Origin: an uncultured Bacteriovoracaceae bacterium
GTDB taxonomy: Bacteria; Bdellovibrionota; Bacteriovoracia; Bacteriovoracales; Bacteriovoracaceae
Length of the DNA stretch: 53,883 nucleotides
Assembly (NCBI GenBank): GCA_938034385.1
Contig: CALHLC010000047.1
Span: 1 to 53,883 of the forward strand
Direction of reading: 5' to 3'
Shown: positions 34,698-42,823 of the stretch, piece by piece
How the letters are laid out: every line of letters begins with the position of its first letter
Position numbering within the stretch: the first letter of the stretch is position 1
Notes under the pieces: model-generated
What the model saw: the letters and a program-made list of their open reading frames with translations, nothing else
Databases searched by the model: none
Told to the model about the DNA's origin: nothing
Program-made: the position numbers and the translations under genes

Positions 34698-35344
34698 AAT
34701 ATCATAAATTTATAGACCATACACTTTTAAAACCAAATGCTCTTATAGATGATTATCTTAAATTATTTTCAGAAGCTAATGAGTTTGATTTTTGTTCTGT
34801 CTGCATACCTGCCAGTTTTCTTAGTTTAGCTAAAAAGCATGTATCCTCTACTGTTAAACTATGTACTGTTGTTGGGTTCCCTTTAGGATATGGATCTGCC
34901 AAAAAAGAGGAAGCGAAGAAAGCAATTGAACAAGGAGCTCAAGAGATTGATATGGTTATCAATATTTCAAAATTACGAAGTGGAGATTTTCAATATGTGA
35001 AAAGCGAAATTCAGTCTCTTGCTTCTATAAACGAAGATATTGTTACAAAAGTCATCATAGAAACAGATTATTTAAATGAGAGTGAAAAAATTAAAATGTG
35101 CCATATTATTAATGAAACTGATGCTCACTTTATAAAAACCTCTACTGGCTTTGCAAACTCCGGAGCACAAATTGAAGATATGATCCTTTTTAAGAAGCAC
35201 CTTAACTCTGAAAAGAAAATTAAGGCCAGTGGAGGGATAAGAGATTCACAACAATTCCTTCAATTTATCAATGCTGGAGCTGAAAGAATTGGTCTGAGTG
35301 CTGGGGTAAAAGTAATGAACGAGCTTATTTCTTCTAACATTTGA
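34694..35344 (+). CDS. deoC: Deoxyribose-phosphate aldolase
   Basis: 216 residues of the DeoC TIM barrel. The N-terminal FIDHTLLKP, VVGFPLGYG and the Schiff-base Lys148 in FIKTSTGF are intact. The second active-site Lys177 is in IKASGGIRD. It cleaves 2-deoxyribose-5-phosphate to acetaldehyde and glyceraldehyde-3-phosphate, feeding DNA-derived sugar into glycolysis. That would suit a predator consuming prey DNA. Its coupling to a peptide-binding lipoprotein (ATGA overlap) also suggests use of external nutrients, but that is inference. Confidence 0.92.
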   Translation: MKYHKFIDHTLLKPNALIDDYLKLFSEANEFDFCSVCIPASFLSLAKKHVSSTVKLCTVVGFPLGYGSAKKEEAKKAIEQGAQEIDMVINISKLRSGDFQYVKSEIQSLASINEDIVTKVIIETDYLNESEKIKMCHIINETDAHFIKTSTGFANSGAQIEDMILFKKHLNSEKKIKASGGIRDSQQFLQFINAGAERIGLSAGVKVMNELISSNI

Positions 35345-35465
35345 CCTTTATTCAGCTGCTTAGCTTCATTTTCTATAAATTTTTACTGCAAAATTTTTAC
35401 AAATCCACTTCATGTGCGTCGCGTTATAGGTTAGAGTCCAGGTTCATCCCAATAAAGGAGAAAAG

Positions 35466-36110
35466 ATGAATTTTATGACAACCTCTGTTTTGGCCCTAAT
35501 ATTAGGTTACGGATCAACGGCATTATCTCAAGCAAAAGTTCGCGGGAGTATCATAACAAAGGGACATCAGGCTTTAGGCTCTAGTATAACACTCAAGCCC
35601 TATGGCGACATAAATTGGGCGAAATGTGATCAAAGAATTTTAACCCTTGATCAAGTTAAACAATTATCTCTTCCTATTAATCAGCCCTATGGATTTTGTA
35701 ATCAAAGTCCTCCAGGTTCACTTACTTCTTTTCACTATACAGGAGATATCCAAACAGGCGATGTAAACCTTTTAATGAGTGTTAATCAAGCAGACTGTGG
35801 TGATAAAAATAAAGGAAAATATGAAATTTGGAATATAAAAGAAATGTTAGACTCTGCTAAAATCACTCTTTTGGATAAAGCTAAGTTTGATGGGAGAGAT
35901 TATAGGATTATAACGGACTCTCCAATTAAAGCATATAAGACAGGATTTAATACTTTTAAACTTTTAGTTATTCCCTTTGATACACCAAAAGGAAAAAGAG
36001 TTGTAGCTTTAGTTCGAAACTCTAAAAGAGAATTTCATCTATATGCCCAAGATCATGACTTAAAATCACTTCTTATAAAAGTTCAATCTGAATTTGATAA
36101 AATTCTCTAA
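35466..36110 (+). CDS. Exported protein of unknown function
   Basis: 214 residues with an N-terminal hydrophobic signal (MNFMTTSVLALILGYGSTALS, cleaved around residue 21) followed by a globular part. It contains Cys at about 57, 79 and 119 (WAKCDQR, GFCNQS, ADCGDKNKG) that could form disulfides. A Gln/Pro-rich middle (INQPYGFCNQSPPG) precedes GKRVVALVRNSKREFHLYAQ. I recognise no family. A strong AAAGGAG precedes the ATG and an inverted repeat follows 16 nt after the stop. It seems to be transcribed alone and to be periplasmic. Confidence 0.75.
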   Translation: MNFMTTSVLALILGYGSTALSQAKVRGSIITKGHQALGSSITLKPYGDINWAKCDQRILTLDQVKQLSLPINQPYGFCNQSPPGSLTSFHYTGDIQTGDVNLLMSVNQADCGDKNKGKYEIWNIKEMLDSAKITLLDKAKFDGRDYRIITDSPIKAYKTGFNTFKLLVIPFDTPKGKRVVALVRNSKREFHLYAQDHDLKSLLIKVQSEFDKIL

Positions 36111-36125
36111 AGCGACTTTTTAACA

Positions 36126-36154
36126 CTTAGGTGTCTATAAACTAGACACCTAAG
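36126..36154. repeat. Perfect 12-bp inverted repeat (terminator-like hairpin without T-run)
   Basis: CTTAGGTGTCTA (36126-36137) and TAGACACCTAAG (36143-36154) are exact inverse copies with a five-base loop. It lies 16 nt after the stop of the exported-protein gene. No run of T follows on either strand (CCTCTTAACC on the plus strand), so it is either a weak terminator, an RNA-stabilising hairpin, or a protein-binding palindrome. Confidence 0.7.
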
Positions 36155-36187
36155 CCTCTTAACCACTCAAAATCATGTCTTAAGTTT

Positions 36188-36203
36188 TGGCACAAAACTT
36201 GTA
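36188..36203 (+). promoter_or_regulatory. Possible sigma54 (-24/-12) promoter
   Basis: TGGCAC (36188-36193), five bases, then TTGTA (36199-36203): the spacing and -24 element are exact for sigma54, and the -12 TTGC is TTGT. The start would fall at about 36214, one base before the lipoprotein ATG, leaving no leader. That is awkward, so the match may be chance. A complete sigma54 activator is encoded at 41171-42745. Confidence 0.3.
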
Positions 36204-36214
36204 TTAAAGACTAT

Positions 36215-36733
36215 ATGATTAAAGTACTTTTCACCCTTGTTATTCTCATTACTTCAACATCTTGCTCAAAGCTCTTTGGCAGTCAAGTAGAAGGACTGGA
36301 AGAATCAGTTGACGGTCTTTTGACTTCCTCATCATCTCTCTCTATATCTGAGCTTCAAGGGTCTTGGAAATCAAATGAGACTTACCAACATCTTTCCTTA
36401 GCACAAGTCTTTAACAAGGCTAAAGACTTAAGCTCGTCTCCATTTACTAAAACAAATGCCAGTGGTGAAGCGACAAAGAATCAAAATTGTGAAATTGATT
36501 GGTCACAATCTCATCAAATAGAGACTAGGTATTTGATTACTTTCGAGAAAAGTATTTACAAATTCTTTGCTATTCTAACAGTTGATAAATCCAACACTAT
36601 TTGCTCTATAGAATTAAGTGAAGGGTCATTTTCAACATATGGATCCTTTATTTATCTCAAAGAGATTCAAACTGTCTATGAGATTAAAGAGACAGGCACA
36701 AATCAAATTAATATAGGGTTTACAGCTCCATAA
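36215..36733 (+). CDS. Putative lipoprotein, function unknown
   Basis: 172 residues starting with a lipoprotein signal and a lipobox TSC (Cys17, STSCSKLFG). The mature part has a Ser-rich region (residues about 30-50) and a globular domain with LQGSWKSNETYQ, CEIDWSQSHQIE and IYKFFAILTVDKS. These resemble a small lipocalin-like or beta-rich domain only in general texture. I assign no family. The predicted +2 residue is Ser, which allows outer-membrane sorting. A sigma54-like sequence lies upstream. The next gene starts 21 nt later in the same direction. Confidence 0.7.
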   Translation: MIKVLFTLVILITSTSCSKLFGSQVEGLEESVDGLLTSSSSLSISELQGSWKSNETYQHLSLAQVFNKAKDLSSSPFTKTNASGEATKNQNCEIDWSQSHQIETRYLITFEKSIYKFFAILTVDKSNTICSIELSEGSFSTYGSFIYLKEIQTVYEIKETGTNQINIGFTAP

Positions 36734-36754
36734 ATCCTTATATAAGCTCTAAGT

Positions 36755-37651
36755 GTGGATAATTTAAAAATACTAAGGCGTCTTGATCAGAGTATAGAAA
36801 AACTCAAAAAAGACTCTCTATTGCTTGAACAATACCCAGATTGTTACACTCACAAAAATCCAAGTAAAAGACTTTTATCTTTTGTTATACATGGTAATGA
36901 AACTATTGGATTAAATATTTTAGAAGAACTCTTAGAAAATTTTGAAGCAAGTCCTTTTTCTTTTATCATAGCTAACAGAGAGGCCGTAAAAAAAAACAAA
37001 CGGTTTGTTGATTCTGACTTGAACCGGTCTTTCATGACTAAGAATCAAAATGGATTTGAGCAAAAACATGTTAAGAACATTGAACTTTTTTCAAAAAGCT
37101 TTGATTATATTCTAGATTTTCATCAAACAACCCATGATAGTGAAACCCCATTTTGCTTAGTGAGAAGCTCAGATAAAAGTAATGCTCTTTATAAAAGGTT
37201 AGAAAAATCTTTGCCTTTTCCTATCATTTATATACAAAATCAAAATTTGAGTAAAGACGGAACAACTTTTTCAGAGTTTGCAACTCAAAACGATATAGGA
37301 TTTATTACTCTTGAATTATCTAAAGCTGGATTTAGTTTAGAAATGAAGAACCTTGGTTTCAAGATCAGTCAATCGTTCTTAAATGCTCAAAACTTCTCCC
37401 CCATGCCTTCAAAATCATTTAATGTTTTCAATATCTCGCAAAGTATAGAAAAGATAAATCATGATGATCATTTACTTGATGGCTTCAACAACTTTACAAA
37501 AGTTGATAAAAAAACAGTTATTGCAATAAGAGAAAAAAAGAAAATCTCTTTTGATACAGACTATTATATTCTTTTTCCAAAATATAATGAATATAGAAAG
37601 TACTCTAATGAATTATGTAAGTTAATGAAACGTGAAACAATTATCTTTTAA
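36755..37651 (+). CDS. AstE/aspartoacylase-family zinc hydrolase
   Basis: 298 residues, zinc-dependent M14-like fold. The zinc ligands are visible in VIHGNETIGL (His and Glu, about 44-52) and in LDFHQTTHDSETPFCL (His about 123). SDLNRSF provides the Asn/Arg substrate residues. The family includes succinylglutamate desuccinylase (AstE) and aspartoacylase. There is no Ast pathway gene nearby. The start is GTG 36755. Its stop overlaps the convergent FliF-like gene by 11 nt. The substrate, a small N-acyl amino acid or a peptide, remains unknown. Confidence 0.8.
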   Translation: MDNLKILRRLDQSIEKLKKDSLLLEQYPDCYTHKNPSKRLLSFVIHGNETIGLNILEELLENFEASPFSFIIANREAVKKNKRFVDSDLNRSFMTKNQNGFEQKHVKNIELFSKSFDYILDFHQTTHDSETPFCLVRSSDKSNALYKRLEKSLPFPIIYIQNQNLSKDGTTFSEFATQNDIGFITLELSKAGFSLEMKNLGFKISQSFLNAQNFSPMPSKSFNVFNISQSIEKINHDDHLLDGFNNFTKVDKKTVIAIREKKKISFDTDYYILFPKYNEYRKYSNELCKLMKRETIIF

Positions 37652-39134
37652 ATAACTCTGACTTAATTCTTTGAAATTCTGAAACCTTAATAGGCAGAAA
37701 GCTTTCTTGTAAACTTAAAGAGTTTTCTTTTAAATACCAATCCACAGCTTTCTTTTCATCACTATCTAAATACTGGTAAATGCTAGAGAGTTCATCCAAT
37801 CTAATCGATTCTGGATTTTTTAAGTAGTTAGAATATATTTTATATCTTTCATAAATATAGTCTTTCACTTTATTTTTTAATTTATCAGATACCTCGCCGA
37901 CATTTTCCACATGAACCAAAACCTTGTTAAATAATTCTTGGCCAACAATACTTTTGATTTGCTCTCTATCTGACCTCTTGAGGCCTTGTAGTCCTGCTGC
38001 TACTAAATACTCAGGTTCTTCTTTAAACATATTTTTCAGAGAGGAGCGATCCAAATTCTCAAATAACCAGTTATCAGACTTCTTTAATACTATTTTTAAG
38101 TTTGTGTATAAGCCTAAAACTAAAAACAAGCTCACAGAAAATAAAAAACTCCATTTAAAATAATTTATTAAACTAGAAACTGGAGAGGACAAGGTCTTAA
38201 TCGATATTTCATTGATTGATTTCTGACTATCCTCTGAAAAAATCGTTTCTTTAATAGTTAGTTCAAAATTCCCGAAAAATTTCATCATAACTTCATTGAG
38301 AATATAACCTTTATAATTTTCAATGTTTTCTTTATTAAATCCTAATCCTTTTTGATGAATTGAATTTCCATCAACATAAATAGATGACTTCAGATTAAAA
38401 CGCTTACTCTCGACGCCCTTATCTATATTAACAAAAACAAGATGTTTTCTTTTAGATTTTTTACTTGTAACAATGACTTCCTCGAGAATATTTTCTAATT
38501 CAATAGCCTCTCGTAATTTTGTTACAATCTCAGTACTTGTCTGGAGAGATCCTGTTTTACTAGAATCATATACTAACTTTCCTTTCGTATTAATAAATAT
38601 CACTTGATGCCCATCAACTTTAGATACGACCTTTAAAATTTCTTTTATTTTTGAAACATCTTTATGAGATATATCTTTGCTTTTATCATTGAACAAAAAA
38701 ACATATACATCTTTATTGTTCTTCAATTTTTTAAACTTCTTAACCTTTAAAATATTAAAATCCCTTAGAAGTAACCCTTCCAAAGCAGCTTCTTCTTGCT
38801 TTATTTTAATATTCTTTTTTAAAAAAGATGGCTGTGTAAGACGTCCCAGTATATGGTGCTTATTAATTAAGTTCCTACTGGCTAACATTTTCTCCCTAAT
38901 AACATGCACCTGACTAGCAGGAACTAATATAGAGTCTCCAGTATCTGAGATAGTATATTCAAATTGATTCTTCTTTAAAAAAAGTTCCAATTTATCAATA
39001 GACTTATTTTCAAGATTACCAATAAGTGTAATAAACTCTTGCTGAAAAAGAAGGCTACTTATTAAAAATAATAGTCCTAGAAGTAAGGAAACTACTCCTA
39101 GGATAAATAAAGGCTTTTTTACAAAAGAATCCAT
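37641..39134 (-). CDS. FliF-like ring protein with FliG-middle-domain-like tail
   Basis: 497 residues. Helix 1 (9-30) and the periplasmic part that follows match the FliF/YscJ ring-building motif: FITLIGNLENKSIDKLELFL, ISDTGDSILVPASQVHVIREKM, and FLKKNIKIKQEEAALEGLLL, as in FliF 'vnyqrALEgELartI'. Helix 2 lies at about 328-350. The cytoplasmic tail (357-427) reads EEPEYLVAAGLQGLKRSDRE, IVGQELFNKVLVHVENVGEV, close in pattern to the FliG middle domain ('NEHPQtiAlILsyL...lp.elqadVv.RIa.l..v'). No other flagellar structural gene is in the window. It may be a repurposed M-ring protein. Alternative: a distant FliF of a second flagellar system. Confidence 0.72.
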   Translation of the reverse strand: MDSFVKKPLFILGVVSLLLGLLFLISSLLFQQEFITLIGNLENKSIDKLELFLKKNQFEYTISDTGDSILVPASQVHVIREKMLASRNLINKHHILGRLTQPSFLKKNIKIKQEEAALEGLLLRDFNILKVKKFKKLKNNKDVYVFLFNDKSKDISHKDVSKIKEILKVVSKVDGHQVIFINTKGKLVYDSSKTGSLQTSTEIVTKLREAIELENILEEVIVTSKKSKRKHLVFVNIDKGVESKRFNLKSSIYVDGNSIHQKGLGFNKENIENYKGYILNEVMMKFFGNFELTIKETIFSEDSQKSINEISIKTLSSPVSSLINYFKWSFLFSVSLFLVLGLYTNLKIVLKKSDNWLFENLDRSSLKNMFKEEPEYLVAAGLQGLKRSDREQIKSIVGQELFNKVLVHVENVGEVSDKLKNKVKDYIYERYKIYSNYLKNPESIRLDELSSIYQYLDSDEKKAVDWYLKENSLSLQESFLPIKVSEFQRIKSELFKR

Positions 39135-39138
39135 TTCA

Positions 39139-40080
39139 TTATCTTAAGTTAAGAAAAAATTGAGATCCTTCTCCACGATATTCATTAATTTTATTTCGAA
39201 GAGTTCTAATCGAAACTCCTAATATCTTTGCAGCTTGAGTTCTATTTTCAGAAGTATGAATTAAGGCCTTTTTTATAAGTAATTTCTCAGCTTCTTTTAA
39301 AGACATTAATTTTAATGAATCTTCTTCTACTCTACCATTTTTTGAACTAACTGAAGACCTCTCAGACTCTTCAATCGCATGCCTATCTAAAACAGTAATC
39401 GAAGGGTTCTTCACTATGCTCTCAATTACTGAAGATAACTCTAGATAATTTTGCGACCAATAAGAGTTCCCTATCACTTCCAAAGCAACATCTGCTATTG
39501 GCATAGGAGATCTTTGATATTGAAAAGAATACTTGGCTACAAAGTATGAGACGATTGTTTTTAAATCTTCTTTTCTATCTCTCAAACTAGGTACAGTTAT
39601 TTGAGTTCCACTAAAAATAGAAAACAAGGGTCTACAGAAACGATTAGAGCTGACATATTTTGATAAATTCTTTGTAGTCGTTGCGATTAATCTAATATCA
39701 AGATCATAATCAGGAAGTTCATTTAAAATTACATTTAATTTTTTCTGAAACTCAAGGTCTAAACCCTCGATATTTGCAAGAACAACCATTCCATTATTCG
39801 CTCTTTCTAATACCCCTTTGTGAAATTTTCCTGCTTCATCTCTGTATCCCAGAATATTTTTCTCAATATTTTCCTTTGTATCACTACAATCAACAATTAG
39901 ACAAAGTTGCTCTCTTCTAGCTGAATTCTCATGAATATAGCTACAAAGTTGTCTTTTTCCTGTTCCTTCTTCTCCTACTAATAATACAGGGTTTTTTGTA
40001 ACCGCTACATTTTTTGCAAATTCAATTGTTCTTAAATACTTTGGACTAATTCCTAAAACTTCATTGTTCTCAATTAACAT
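39139..40080 (-). CDS. FlbD-like NtrC-family regulator with defective ATPase motifs
   Basis: 313 residues, no receiver domain. Walker A GEEGTGKR (36-43) is present. Walker B, normally LFLDEI, is VVLANIEG with no Asp-Glu. The GAFTGA stretch is missing (GYRDEAGKFHKGVLERANNG). Sensor I/R-finger regions are partly kept (SLRDRKEDLKTIV). The C-terminal HTH NRTQAAKILGVSIRTLRNKINEY is of the FlbD type that controls flagellar class genes. It probably binds DNA, but ATP-driven activation of sigma54 seems unlikely. It lies 4 nt before the FliF-like gene, so they are co-transcribed. Confidence 0.8.
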   Translation of the reverse strand: MLIENNEVLGISPKYLRTIEFAKNVAVTKNPVLLVGEEGTGKRQLCSYIHENSARREQLCLIVDCSDTKENIEKNILGYRDEAGKFHKGVLERANNGMVVLANIEGLDLEFQKKLNVILNELPDYDLDIRLIATTTKNLSKYVSSNRFCRPLFSIFSGTQITVPSLRDRKEDLKTIVSYFVAKYSFQYQRSPMPIADVALEVIGNSYWSQNYLELSSVIESIVKNPSITVLDRHAIEESERSSVSSKNGRVEEDSLKLMSLKEAEKLLIKKALIHTSENRTQAAKILGVSIRTLRNKINEYRGEGSQFFLNLR

Positions 40081-40097
40081 GAAAGACCTCCTGTCTT

Positions 40098-40982
40098 TTA
40101 ACCTTTATTTTTTCCTAATATATCACTCACAGCAATCTTCCTTGATGCCATAACTAATTTTTCAATTTTTTGATTTCTTATTCCATATATTTTTTTGCTT
40201 TTATAGGTTCTTGAAAGCTTGAGTAACTCTCTATATTCTTTCTTTAAGAATAAATTACTCATTTTTTCAAAATATATTTCACTGACTAGTGTATTAAATT
40301 TTTCTTTATTTTTAATTTGATTTATAGGTAAAGTTTCTACATATTCTAATGCTCTTTCAATAGGCCAATCTTTGTATAATGACTGAATCCTCAAAATCCA
40401 TTTTAGTTCTAGAAGGTTTGATTTATCTTTGGAAATCTCACTTATAACATCATCTAGAATATTCTTTGATGCATTTGGTTTATTTATGTTTCGTAAATAA
40501 TCTGCTCCAAAAAGTCTTAGTTTCGCTTCTTGTACTTCTTCTACAACTGAAGAGTTCCCAATCACTTGTAGGTAACTCTCTACGGCTAAATACCTTGGCA
40601 ATGATAATCTTTCGCTTAACTGACCTATTCTCAATAAAGCAAGATTCACATTTTTGCTATTTTTATAAATAGCTATAAAAGTTCGAAAAAATTCAATTGA
40701 TCTTGGATATTGCTTTTTTCGAAATAAAGCTTCACCTATATTGAAATAGACTGACTCGCAAAAAGGTCTTTTCATTTTTGAATTACTAAAAACCTTAAGT
40801 ACTTCTTCTAATTCTCCATTCTTAAGAAAGGTGTATATTTTATATTCAGTACTTTCAAAATTGTCAGAACTTGGTATTAAAGCTTGGTAATCCCAAGTAA
40901 TATCTAAACTATCTTTAAATGTACTTTTTTGAATAAAAGCAAAAACATTAAAAGTGAATAATAAGAGAAATAGGCTTTTCAA
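40098..40982 (-). CDS. Exported TPR protein linked to the FliF-like operon
   Basis: 294 residues with a signal peptide (MKSLFLLLFTFNVFA) and TPR-like helices: VYFNIGEALFRKKQYPRSIEFF (about 80-105), LALLRIGQLSERLSLPRYLA (115-135) and VQEAKLRLFGADYLRNINKP. It is smaller than the Glt TPR proteins. TTG 40982 is the start, with AAGGA 6 nt upstream; an overlapping ATG in another frame is not used. It lies 17 nt before the FlbD-like regulator and with it and the FliF-like gene forms a three-gene operon. Confidence 0.78.
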   Translation of the reverse strand: MKSLFLLLFTFNVFAFIQKSTFKDSLDITWDYQALIPSSDNFESTEYKIYTFLKNGELEEVLKVFSNSKMKRPFCESVYFNIGEALFRKKQYPRSIEFFRTFIAIYKNSKNVNLALLRIGQLSERLSLPRYLAVESYLQVIGNSSVVEEVQEAKLRLFGADYLRNINKPNASKNILDDVISEISKDKSNLLELKWILRIQSLYKDWPIERALEYVETLPINQIKNKEKFNTLVSEIYFEKMSNLFLKKEYRELLKLSRTYKSKKIYGIRNQKIEKLVMASRKIAVSDILGKNKG

Positions 40983-41170
40983 AAAACATCCTTGTTTTTT
41001 ACTTTCATCTTCGCGAAAGTCTTAAGAATATTTTACCCTGTTTTTGATTTTGAAAAAGGAAAAATCTGCTTACCTGGAAAAATATTCACTTACATTTTGA
41101 AGTAAACAACTCCGGTAACAAGACATTGGTGGCAAAATGACTCTGAAAAGTTCAGTTTTATATAATTTTA
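40983..41170. other. Intergenic region between the sigma54 activator and the TPR gene
   Basis: 188 bases without an open frame of note. A small palindrome CTGAA-AAG-TTCAG stands at the activator end near the T-rich TTTTATATAATTTT. I see no clear -35/-10 pair or -24/-12 pair for the minus-strand operon that begins at 40982. A promoter is expected here but not identified. Confidence 0.5.
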
Positions 41171-42745
41171 TTACAGTAGTAGTTGCTTTTTCTTGATCTT
41201 TTCAATCAAGGTAGTTCTATTAAGGTTGAGTAATTTAGATGCTTTATTTTTATTACCCTTAGTCCTATCTAATGCCTGAAGGATTAACGAGTTTTCAATA
41301 TCAGATAGAATATTCTTCAAAAACACACCTTCTTCAGGTAATTCAAATAAAGTTTTATAAGTTCGATTTGTCAGAGGGTTACCTTTAAAAATTTTATTAG
41401 GTAGATCTTGGGGAACTATAGTGGCTCCGCCTCTTAGAATAACTAATCGTTCAACAACGTTTTCTAGTTCTCTAACATTACCCGGCCAATTATAAGACAT
41501 TAAAAGATCATAAGCCTCTGGTGAGAAAGCAATAGTGTTACTCTGATCTGCACTAACATACTTCTTTAAAAAGAAAGAAATCAATAAAGGTATATCTTCC
41601 TTTCTATCTCTAAGAGCTGGCAAATTCACAGGGATGACATTTAATCTATAAAATAAATCTTCTCTAAACCTTCCCTCATCTACTTCATTTTCTAAGTTTT
41701 TATGAGTAGCTGCAATCACTCTTGTATCAATAGAGCAAAGTTGGCTAGAACCAACAGGTTCAAATTGTCTTGCTTGAAGAACTCTTAAAAGTTTTACTTG
41801 TAAAAGAAGTGGCATATCGCCAATCTCGTCTAAGAAAATACTTGTTTTATCTGCTAATTGAAATTTTCCTTTTCTATCAGAGATAGCACCAGTAAAGGCA
41901 CCTTTAACGTGACCAAAAAGTTCGCTCTCTAATAGGTCTCTAGGAATGGCTCCACAATTGACTGATATCATAGAACTATTTTGTCTATGAGATAATTGAT
42001 GTATTGCTTTAGCCACCAATTCTTTACCTGTTCCTGATTCACCGAAAATTAATATAGTAGAATCAGATTGAGCTACCTTTTTAATTCTATCAAAAACTAA
42101 TCTCATAGCAGTTGATCTTCCAATCATAGATGCAAATACATCGTCATCAGTTAAAGTTGGAAGAGTTGGACTATTAAGACCTACTTCTACTTGTGAATCA
42201 GAGCTCGAGTTAGTCGATCCTGAAACTTGATGAGGGTTTTGGCTCTTAATTATCATTCTTAATTTTTGGGCAAACCCATCAACAATTAATTTATTAAGAT
42301 GTTCTAATTCAAAAGGTTTAGTTAAATAATGATAAACACCTTTTTTAGTCGCTGAAATGGCAGTTTCAATACTTGCAAATCCAGTCATAACAATAGAGAA
42401 AAACCGAACTTCTCTTTCAAATAAAAGATCTAATAAAAATAGACCATCATGACCTGCACCAAGACTGATATCTGCAATAAGACAGAATGGATCTTTGGGA
42501 GGGTTGTTTACAAAATTTTCTAAAAAGTCACTACCGTTATTAAATACTAATACTTCTGCATTAAGAATATTTTCAAGATAAACTTTAAGGCTCATTGATA
42601 AGGCCTTATCATCTTCAAGAATTATTATCTTTGGAGTATCACAAAATATAATGCGATGAGGGTAGTTTGCACTATTCATAGCTGACAAGCCTGATGAATT
42701 GTCGCCTAAGTTATATGAGTTAGCTGAGTTGTTTAAATCTTCCAT
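41171..42745 (-). CDS. Sigma54-dependent response regulator (NtrC family, intact)
   Basis: 524 residues. An N-terminal disordered segment precedes the receiver (about 37-160) with Asp92 (LIADISL), Thr121 and Lys143. The AAA+ domain has Walker A GESGTGKE (235-242), the sigma54 loop GAFTGA (282-287), and Walker B FLDEIGD (306-307 Asp-Glu). The Fis-like HTH at the end is NKNKASKLLNLNRTTLIEKI. It should open sigma54 promoters when phosphorylated. No kinase gene is adjacent. ATG 42745 is used; an in-frame ATG at 42679 (residue 23) would drop the Asn/Ser-rich N-terminus. It lies beside the FlbD-like/FliF-like operon. Confidence 0.93.
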   Translation of the reverse strand: MEDLNNSANSYNLGDNSSGLSAMNSANYPHRIIFCDTPKIIILEDDKALSMSLKVYLENILNAEVLVFNNGSDFLENFVNNPPKDPFCLIADISLGAGHDGLFLLDLLFEREVRFFSIVMTGFASIETAISATKKGVYHYLTKPFELEHLNKLIVDGFAQKLRMIIKSQNPHQVSGSTNSSSDSQVEVGLNSPTLPTLTDDDVFASMIGRSTAMRLVFDRIKKVAQSDSTILIFGESGTGKELVAKAIHQLSHRQNSSMISVNCGAIPRDLLESELFGHVKGAFTGAISDRKGKFQLADKTSIFLDEIGDMPLLLQVKLLRVLQARQFEPVGSSQLCSIDTRVIAATHKNLENEVDEGRFREDLFYRLNVIPVNLPALRDRKEDIPLLISFFLKKYVSADQSNTIAFSPEAYDLLMSYNWPGNVRELENVVERLVILRGGATIVPQDLPNKIFKGNPLTNRTYKTLFELPEEGVFLKNILSDIENSLILQALDRTKGNKNKASKLLNLNRTTLIEKIKKKQLLL

Positions 42746-42756
42746 AATACTTGATA

Positions 42757-42785
42757 ATGCTAGCCAAGTTTAAAATTCATGTCAA
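42757..42785 (-). promoter_or_regulatory. Sigma70-type promoter of the sigma54 activator gene
   Basis: On the minus strand a perfect TTGACA (42785-42780) stands 17 nt from TAGCAT (42762-42757). Transcription would start near 42750, giving only about 5 nt before the ATG at 42745. Either translation is nearly leaderless or it begins at the next in-frame ATG. Confidence 0.5.
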
Positions 42786-42823
42786 TCATCTGACATTGGC
42801 TTACAGCGATGTGGAAAACTATT

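Noticed and set aside
35400-35460. tRNA-like stretch (GGTTAGAGTCCAGGTTCATC)
   Set aside because: No acceptor stem, anticodon arm or CCA context can be folded around it; the resemblance to a T-arm is by chance.
37641-39134. Type III secretion ring protein (YscJ) instead of FliF-like
   Set aside because: There is no lipoprotein Cys at the N-terminus, the chain is too long, and the tail after helix 2 resembles FliG; no secretion genes are nearby.
41140-41170. Terminator at the end of the sigma54 activator gene
   Set aside because: The only palindrome has a five-base stem (CTGAA/TTCAG), too weak to call.
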